Assembly (NCBI GenBank): GCA_903953895.1
Contig: CAJBLH010000013.1
Location: 38,064-102,063, forward strand
Origin: an uncultured Desulfobacteraceae bacterium
Lineage (GTDB): Bacteria > Desulfobacterota > Desulfobacteria > Desulfobacterales > Desulfatirhabdiaceae
DNA length: 64,000 bases
Reading direction: 5' to 3'
Shown here: positions 58,466 through 64,000 of the stretch, piece after piece
Position numbering within the stretch: the stretch's first letter is position 1
Layout: each line of letters starts with the position of its first letter
Translations under genes and position numbers: made by a program
Notes under the pieces: generated by a model
Databases searched by the model: none
Told to the model about the DNA's origin: nothing
The model's input: only the letters and a program-made list of their open reading frames with translations

Positions 58466-59194
58466 TTATGAATCCATCATCTCCAGAACGATCTCGACAC
58501 GTCGATTTTTTTCCCTGTTGACAGGGCTGTCATTGGGGTAAATCGGCTTGGAATCTCCGTAACCCACTGCTGAAAGACGCTGAGGCGCTATTTTTCCGTT
58601 ATCGATAAAATATTTGACCACATGCACGGCTCTGGCAATTGAAAGCTCCCAGTTTGATGGAAAGCGCATGCTTCGGATCGACACATTGTCGGTATGTCCT
58701 TCAACACGAATGGCGAATCGATTGCTCTGAAGAATCAATATGATTTTATTCAGAACGGGATAGCCTTCAAACCGCAACTCTGAAACACCACTTTGAAAAA
58801 GAATGCTGTCCGAAAGGGTGAGACTCAACCCCTGCGGGGTTTGTATCACCGTTATTTCGGGAAGACCGGCCAAATCATCGATCGCATGCTGCGTCTCTTC
58901 TGAAAACCCGGCATCCACAGTTGAATCACCACCGGAAATTTCCTGAGCCGTCGGCAGGACAGGTCTGACAACCTGAACAGCCGTTTTTTTACCTTCGAGG
59001 AGTACCCCCAGTGCGCTCTGAAGTGAACCGACAAGCTTTTCGGATTTTTGGGCATTGATATTGCCCATTGCAAACAGCAGAACAAAAAATACCATCAGCA
59101 GGGTGATCAGATCGTTAAAAGTAATCAACCACCCCGGAGGATTCTCTGTTTCTTGTTCTGTTTCGATCGTGATTCTACTATGATTTTCTCTCAT
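58466..59194 (-). CDS. MotB-type stator protein, ion-binding Asp present
   Basis: NPPGWLITFNDLITLLMVFFVLLFAM; OmpA VEGHTDNVSIRSMRFPSNWELSIARA. Confidence 0.9.
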   Translation of the reverse strand: MRENHSRITIETEQETENPPGWLITFNDLITLLMVFFVLLFAMGNINAQKSEKLVGSLQSALGVLLEGKKTAVQVVRPVLPTAQEISGGDSTVDAGFSEETQHAIDDLAGLPEITVIQTPQGLSLTLSDSILFQSGVSELRFEGYPVLNKIILILQSNRFAIRVEGHTDNVSIRSMRFPSNWELSIARAVHVVKYFIDNGKIAPQRLSAVGYGDSKPIYPNDSPVNREKNRRVEIVLEMMDS

Positions 59195-59940
59195 TGAACA
59201 ACCTTTTTAATTTCATTTCGAAAAAAAAGGAGCTCAACCCGGCGATTCCCGGCTCTATTCTCCGGGGTATCATTGAGGAAACGGGGTTTGTACTCGCCAA
59301 AACCCGCCGCCTGCAACCGATCACCGGCAATGAGGCATTTATCCAAAAGATACCTGGCGACGTTTACGGCCCGTGAGGTGGACAATTCCCAATTGGATGG
59401 ATACCGGCTGGTTCGGATGGGCGTATTGTCCGTATGCCCTTCAATGCGAAGACTGTAAGAAGGATAATTCGAAACAATCGTTCCCACATGCTCAATCAGC
59501 TTTCTGGCTTCCGGCAGCAGATCCGCCTGACCTGCTTGAAACAAAATTCTGTCGGAAAGCTGAAGAACGACCCCCTTTTCCTGCACCGACACTTTGATGT
59601 CATTTTCTATCCCCAATTCGCCGGCCATCGCTTGCACATTGCTATATATACCTGCCAGCTCACTGTCAACAGTTACCATATCGGGTGCAACCGGCAACGC
59701 TGATTCGCCGGATTCAAAGCGCTGTCCGCCGGTAAAAACACCAACGGCCGTTGAAAATGACCGGCCCACTTGAACCAGCTTCGACCGGTCTGTCACCGAA
59801 TATGCACACAGCAGGATGAAAAAGCACAGCATCAGGATGATAAAACCGGCATATACGACAGCCCAGGAGTTACCAGGGACAGGGGAAGGATCGCTCGCCA
59901 TACGATATCGGGATTTGGGGTTCATGATGCCGCCGAGCAC
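59191..59940 (-). CDS. MotB-like paralogue lacking the TM Asp
   Basis: NSWAVVYAGFIILMLCFFILLCAYS (Gly in place of Asp); OmpA IEGHTDNTPIRTSRYPSNWELSTSRA. Confidence 0.88.
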   Translation of the reverse strand: MLGGIMNPKSRYRMASDPSPVPGNSWAVVYAGFIILMLCFFILLCAYSVTDRSKLVQVGRSFSTAVGVFTGGQRFESGESALPVAPDMVTVDSELAGIYSNVQAMAGELGIENDIKVSVQEKGVVLQLSDRILFQAGQADLLPEARKLIEHVGTIVSNYPSYSLRIEGHTDNTPIRTSRYPSNWELSTSRAVNVARYLLDKCLIAGDRLQAAGFGEYKPRFLNDTPENRAGNRRVELLFFRNEIKKVVQ

Positions 59941-59947
59941 AGTGGCC

Positions 59948-60736
59948 TTAATTTCGCATTGGTTGTTTTTGAAGCACTCGCGGTGAAATAAATGCTTTCA
60001 GTTTTTGTTCCACAATCCGGTGATTATCTCCTGCCTGAATCGCCAGAATGCCTTCCAGAATCATCTGCTTGACCAGCATCTCCTGCTTGCTGCGGGTTTT
60101 GAGCTTTCCGGCAATGGGGTTAAACAGCAGGTTGGCCAGAACAGATCCATAAAACGTGGTCAGCAGGGCAAGCGCCATCGGTGCGCCGATCAGTGCGGGA
60201 TCATTCATCTGTCTGAGCATCTGCACCAGACCGATAAGGGTTCCCAGCATTCCCATCGAGGGCGCATAGGCACCCATGGTTGAAAATATTTCCGCTCCGA
60301 TTTTATGGCGCTCCCCGACATAAGCGATCTCCGTGGACAACACATCTTCAATGGCGCTGGATTCCATTCCATCGATCGCCATCTGAATCCCCTTGACCAG
60401 AAACGGATCATTCATATTCTTCAACTGGGATTCAAATGAAAGAATACCTTCAGCCCGCGCTTTTTTGGCAATTTGCACCATGATGGGAATCAGCTTCATC
60501 GGGGATTGATGGCGGTGCATAAATGCATTTCTGGCAATGCCGACAACACTCATCACTTCAGAAATCGGATATGCAATCAGCGTAGCACCCATGGTTCCAC
60601 CAATGACAATCATCAGAGAAGGATAATCCAGAAACCATATCCCCGGCCCTCCCATCAAAATGGCGCTGACCACCAGGACTGCCGCCACCAGGATGCCCAG
60701 CAGTGTCGTGATGTCCATAAAAACCGGTCTCCTCAA
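59948..60736 (-). CDS. MotA/PomA-type stator protein
   Basis: DYPSLMIVIGGTMGATLIAYPISEVMSV; MGAYAPSMGMLGTLIGLVQMLRQMNDPALIG. Confidence 0.94.
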   Translation of the reverse strand: MRRPVFMDITTLLGILVAAVLVVSAILMGGPGIWFLDYPSLMIVIGGTMGATLIAYPISEVMSVVGIARNAFMHRHQSPMKLIPIMVQIAKKARAEGILSFESQLKNMNDPFLVKGIQMAIDGMESSAIEDVLSTEIAYVGERHKIGAEIFSTMGAYAPSMGMLGTLIGLVQMLRQMNDPALIGAPMALALLTTFYGSVLANLLFNPIAGKLKTRSKQEMLVKQMILEGILAIQAGDNHRIVEQKLKAFISPRVLQKQPMRN

Positions 60737-60739
60737 TCA

Positions 60740-60973
60740 TCAGTGAAGGACTTCCGGAAACTGTCGAAGGACATCTGCTGCCGAAGCATGATTCTGAAAG
60801 ACCATTCGCCGGTAATCCATGATTCTTTTAGACAATTCTTCCACAGGTTCCTTGACCATCAGCCGATCCCTGTTCGTAAATGTGATCAGGGTATCGGGCG
60901 TAGCTTGAACCGATTGAATTTTTTCGGCATTCACTACCATTTCGATATTGTTCAGGCGGGTTACCTTGATCAT
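60740..60973 (-). CDS. flbD: FlbD-family protein
   Basis: MIKVTRLNNIEMVVNAEKIQSVQATPDTLITFTNRDRLMVKEPVEEL; true start likely 60973. Confidence 0.92.
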   Translation of the reverse strand: MIKVTRLNNIEMVVNAEKIQSVQATPDTLITFTNRDRLMVKEPVEELSKRIMDYRRMVFQNHASAADVLRQFPEVLH

Positions 60974-61059
60974 AAATTTATCTCCCTCATCAATAACTGC
61001 AGAGTACAGCGGCCAGAGGCAAAACGCGGCCTCCGCCACTCCCTGGTTTAGGCTATGGA

Positions 61060-61866
61060 TTACCGTTTGATATTGACCAGTTCCTGCAGAATTTCATCGC
61101 TGGTGGTGATGACCTTGGAGTTGGCTGAAAACGCCCGCTGGGCAGTAATCATGTTGACGAACTCTTTGGCGATATCGACATTGGACATTTCAAGGGATGA
61201 TGTTTCGACCGCAAAGCCGGTTGTTGTACCTGGAACATCGATTGGATCCATGTCACCTTCCGTGGTCTTTATGTAAAGGTTGCCATTCGATTTTGCCATT
61301 ACAGAACTATCCGTCGTATCACATATTGCAATCTGAAATAAGTCTTCTCTAAGGCCTGAGGTTTTGTTATATGCTGAATATACGCCGTTATCGTCAACTA
61401 AGATATCCTGATATGTTGTCATATCAATTACGACTGCTTCAGTGGGTACTGGTGAGGACGGAACAGGAGTGTTGATTAAAAGATTTACTCCCTGAACCGC
61501 CATTCCATCAGAAGTCTGAAGATTACCACTTGAATCGAATTTGAATTCACCATCACGGGTATAGTAGGTTTTGTTACCATCCGAAACCATAAAAAATCCG
61601 TTGCCGGCTATAGCCATATCATAAGAACTCGATGTTCTTTGAATGGTCCCCTGCTGCCAATCATAGCGGAGGTCACCCGTCAACACCCCACTGCCGACTT
61701 CCTGGCCTGTAAATCCGCCGACCGATTGGTTGATCAGGTTCTCGAAAGAAAGTTCCGAAGACTTATACCCAGTGGTATTGACATTGGCAATATTGTCGCC
61801 GATAACAGCCATTCGCTGGGTACATGCGTTTAAACCGGATATTCCGGAATACATTGAACTCATCAT
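61060..61866 (-). CDS. flgE: FlgE-like hook protein, short (268 aa)
   Basis: MYSGISGLNACTQRMAVIGDNIANVNTTGYKSSELSFENLINQSVGG; directly after flgD. Confidence 0.85.
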   Translation of the reverse strand: MMSSMYSGISGLNACTQRMAVIGDNIANVNTTGYKSSELSFENLINQSVGGFTGQEVGSGVLTGDLRYDWQQGTIQRTSSSYDMAIAGNGFFMVSDGNKTYYTRDGEFKFDSSGNLQTSDGMAVQGVNLLINTPVPSSPVPTEAVVIDMTTYQDILVDDNGVYSAYNKTSGLREDLFQIAICDTTDSSVMAKSNGNLYIKTTEGDMDPIDVPGTTTGFAVETSSLEMSNVDIAKEFVNMITAQRAFSANSKVITTSDEILQELVNIKR

Positions 61867-61945
61867 ATGAACTACCTCCTGTGATTATTGATGCTGTATG
61901 TTATAAATCTGTCTCTGTAAAATCTATTGACCTGTTTTTTTTCGT

Positions 61946-62617
61946 CTACTCATTCGCCTGATCTGTCACCTCAATAATTGCTGAATAAGGTATTTCAATA
62001 TCCTTAGCCAGCAGGTAGGTACTGCCATCATGATAGCTGACCCCAGTCACCGTTACCTCGATATAGGCCGCTGTACTCATGATCTCTCCATCCTTGTTTT
62101 GGGCCTGAACCGAGAATGAATAAGTGTCGGCAGGCATTGAATTACCATTTTCATCTGTGCCGTCCCAGACAACACTCTGCGAACCAGCGCTCAACGCATC
62201 CATTTCGATTTTTTTGACGGTCGTACCGGTTGCATCTAAGATGCTTACATAAACCTTAGCCGCATCTTCGCCCAATTGGTACTGCACTTCGTATGTTTCT
62301 CCAGTACCCAACTCAAACATACTGCCGCTGGCTTTGATGGTTTTACCAACAAAAGTGACTGCTTGAGAATTATTGATGGATTGCTCGAATAATTGTAATA
62401 CCTGGATGTTCGAGTTAACATTCTGGAGTTGTTCCAAAGAGCTGAACTGCGCCAATTGGGTGACAAACTCCGTACTGTCCGCAGGATTCAGCGGGTCCTG
62501 GTTCTGAAGCTGGGTAACCAGAAGCTTCAAAAAATCATCTTTATCCAGCGTCTGACTACTTGCGCTGTATAAACTGTTTGTTGACGATGTGGAATCGCCG
62601 ATGGCTGAAGCCGTCAT
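61946..62617 (-). CDS. flgD: FlgD hook capping protein
   Basis: LDKDDFLKLLVTQLQNQDPLNPADSTEFVTQLAQFSSLEQLQNVN. Confidence 0.95.
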   Translation of the reverse strand: MTASAIGDSTSSTNSLYSASSQTLDKDDFLKLLVTQLQNQDPLNPADSTEFVTQLAQFSSLEQLQNVNSNIQVLQLFEQSINNSQAVTFVGKTIKASGSMFELGTGETYEVQYQLGEDAAKVYVSILDATGTTVKKIEMDALSAGSQSVVWDGTDENGNSMPADTYSFSVQAQNKDGEIMSTAAYIEVTVTGVSYHDGSTYLLAKDIEIPYSAIIEVTDQANE

Positions 62618-62677
62618 GGTTGCCCCCCCTCATATCGGGTACGATTAAACCCGAAAAATTATTCCGACATCTCATTA

Positions 62678-64000
62678 TCAGGCAAAATAATTCACAAGAG
62701 ATCCGCCTCTGGTGCCGGCCTGATCCAATGGTTCCGGCTCCTGCAATGCACTCTTGCCGTTAAGACCCTTACCACTTCCGTAGGCGGGTTCATGCCGAGC
62801 CTGCTTGAATGCACTGCCTTCATTCTGAGAAGAAGCAAAATCCGAGCCACCGGACATCAACATATCCACTTTTACTGAGTTAACGTTAATACCTTGATTT
62901 TGTAGCTCATTTTTGATCATAGACACCTGATTTTCAATCATCTCTTTCACGAGAGAATTTTCTGCCAGAATTTTGACACTCACCTGCTGGTGTTCTGTCG
63001 ACACATGTAGGCGGAGATGCCCCAGGGATTCGGGTTTCAGATCGATTCGAATCTCGGATCGCCCTGATTTAAAATCGGTAGCCGTTTTTTCCACAATCTG
63101 CTGCAACACTTCCGTCTCAAATGTCCGGCCTTCCACCCGAGATTCAGCGGGTGTTGAATTCACCCAGGGTGTCTTTTCGACCTGTCCTTCCTTGGCGTAG
63201 TTTATAGCCAAGTCTGCAAATTTCGGCTCTGATGGTTGAGCAGTTGAGTCCTTTTCAGCACCGAAAAATTTATCCGAGTTGTTTCCAGCCATAAACATAC
63301 TCGAAGTATCGTTATCATCGGCATTTGAAGTTTCAGCCGAAGTGACGACGATCCCACCGGTTTCGGCAGAATCTTTCTCAGAGTGGAATGAAGCAGATCT
63401 GGCTTTAACGGATTGAGGCCTATCGAGATCATTCTGCTGATCTGCAGGAAATTGTTCACTGGCGGTTGCATCCATAACCATGCTGTCGGCAGGAATTTTT
63501 TTCGCAAAATCCAAGTTCATATCAATGGCGTTTTTCTCTGCCGATTGACTATCATTCATCATATTCGGGATTGACTGCAGATCGCGTTGTTGCCTGTGCA
63601 TCTTGGGTGTTCCTTTGACCGGAACATCCTGTACCTGGACCGTACTTGATGCATCAGATTTCAAAGCACTCTCCGATTCTGATTCCAATGCTGTTACAAC
63701 ACTGAAATGCCGCACCCCTGCAAACACCGGCGGCGCCTTGACATCAACCCTCTGAGGCTGCACGGGTTCAGTAGAAACCGGCTCCAAAACCAATGATGAT
63801 TCAACCTGTTCTATCGGGTTCTTCCCCAACACTTCCACTGGAGCATCCTGTACCCGAGAAGCCGTACCGGAAACTTCTGCTCTCGATACCCCTGGCGATT
63901 CCGGAACTGTTCTCGAAACATTCTGACGCCACCCGGTAAATACCGGCGGAACCTTCACATCGACCCCATGAGACTGCACGGGCTCATCGGAAACCGGCGC
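62678..64000 (-). CDS. fliK: FliK hook-length control protein, 5'-truncated by the window edge
   Basis: C-term IRIDLKPESLGHLRLHVSTEHQQVSVKILAENSLVKEMIENQVSMIKNELQNQGINVNSVKVDM; frame open to 64000. Confidence 0.9.
   Translation of the reverse strand, partial: APVSDEPVQSHGVDVKVPPVFTGWRQNVSRTVPESPGVSRAEVSGTASRVQDAPVEVLGKNPIEQVESSLVLEPVSTEPVQPQRVDVKAPPVFAGVRHFSVVTALESESESALKSDASSTVQVQDVPVKGTPKMHRQQRDLQSIPNMMNDSQSAEKNAIDMNLDFAKKIPADSMVMDATASEQFPADQQNDLDRPQSVKARSASFHSEKDSAETGGIVVTSAETSNADDNDTSSMFMAGNNSDKFFGAEKDSTAQPSEPKFADLAINYAKEGQVEKTPWVNSTPAESRVEGRTFETEVLQQIVEKTATDFKSGRSEIRIDLKPESLGHLRLHVSTEHQQVSVKILAENSLVKEMIENQVSMIKNELQNQGINVNSVKVDMLMSGGSDFASSQNEGSAFKQARHEPAYGSGKGLNGKSALQEPEPLDQAGTRGGSLVNYFA

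Overview
The window appears to come from a sulfate-reducing-type Desulfobacterota (deltaproteobacterial) genome; this placement rests on protein character only. It has three blocks. (1) Positions 1-5312 (minus strand) hold part of a magnetosome gene cluster: mamI, mamA, a three-repeat c-type cytochrome, a tandem-duplicated MamI-like protein, mamQ, a possible heme-b membrane protein, a small single-TM ORF, mamB, and a double-CxxCH magnetochrome protein cut off by the window edge. (2) Positions 6486-22246 hold a regulatory and metal-handling region. A probable sigma54-controlled minus-strand operon carries NifX, DUF5320, a Gly-rich protein, a P-loop kinase, a Zn-ribbon, a CDF-NifX fusion, a START-like protein and a two-component system, and starts next to a PAS-type sigma54 activator. 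Divergent from it is a plus-strand operon with a membrane/coiled-coil protein, an OmpA/coiled-coil protein, a MamEO-type fusion (trypsin + two CxxCH + TauE) and a Ycf46-like/ClpA-type AAA+ ATPase. (3) Positions 22311-64000 hold a large flagellar/chemotaxis locus (che, mot, flg, flh, fli). The points most worth a second look are the tandem-MamI protein, the tri-repeat cytochrome, the possible membrane heme protein, the MamEO + AAA+ operon, a shared CCTTCTGAT[T/A]GCAAA operator-like sequence linking the activator to both operons, FlhF fused to an Ada-like Cys motif, a MotB paralogue lacking the ion-binding Asp, and a family of ~110-bp structured intergenic elements with a compensatory stem change. 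No rRNA, tRNA or CRISPR was recognised. No database search was run; all family assignments are from reading motifs.
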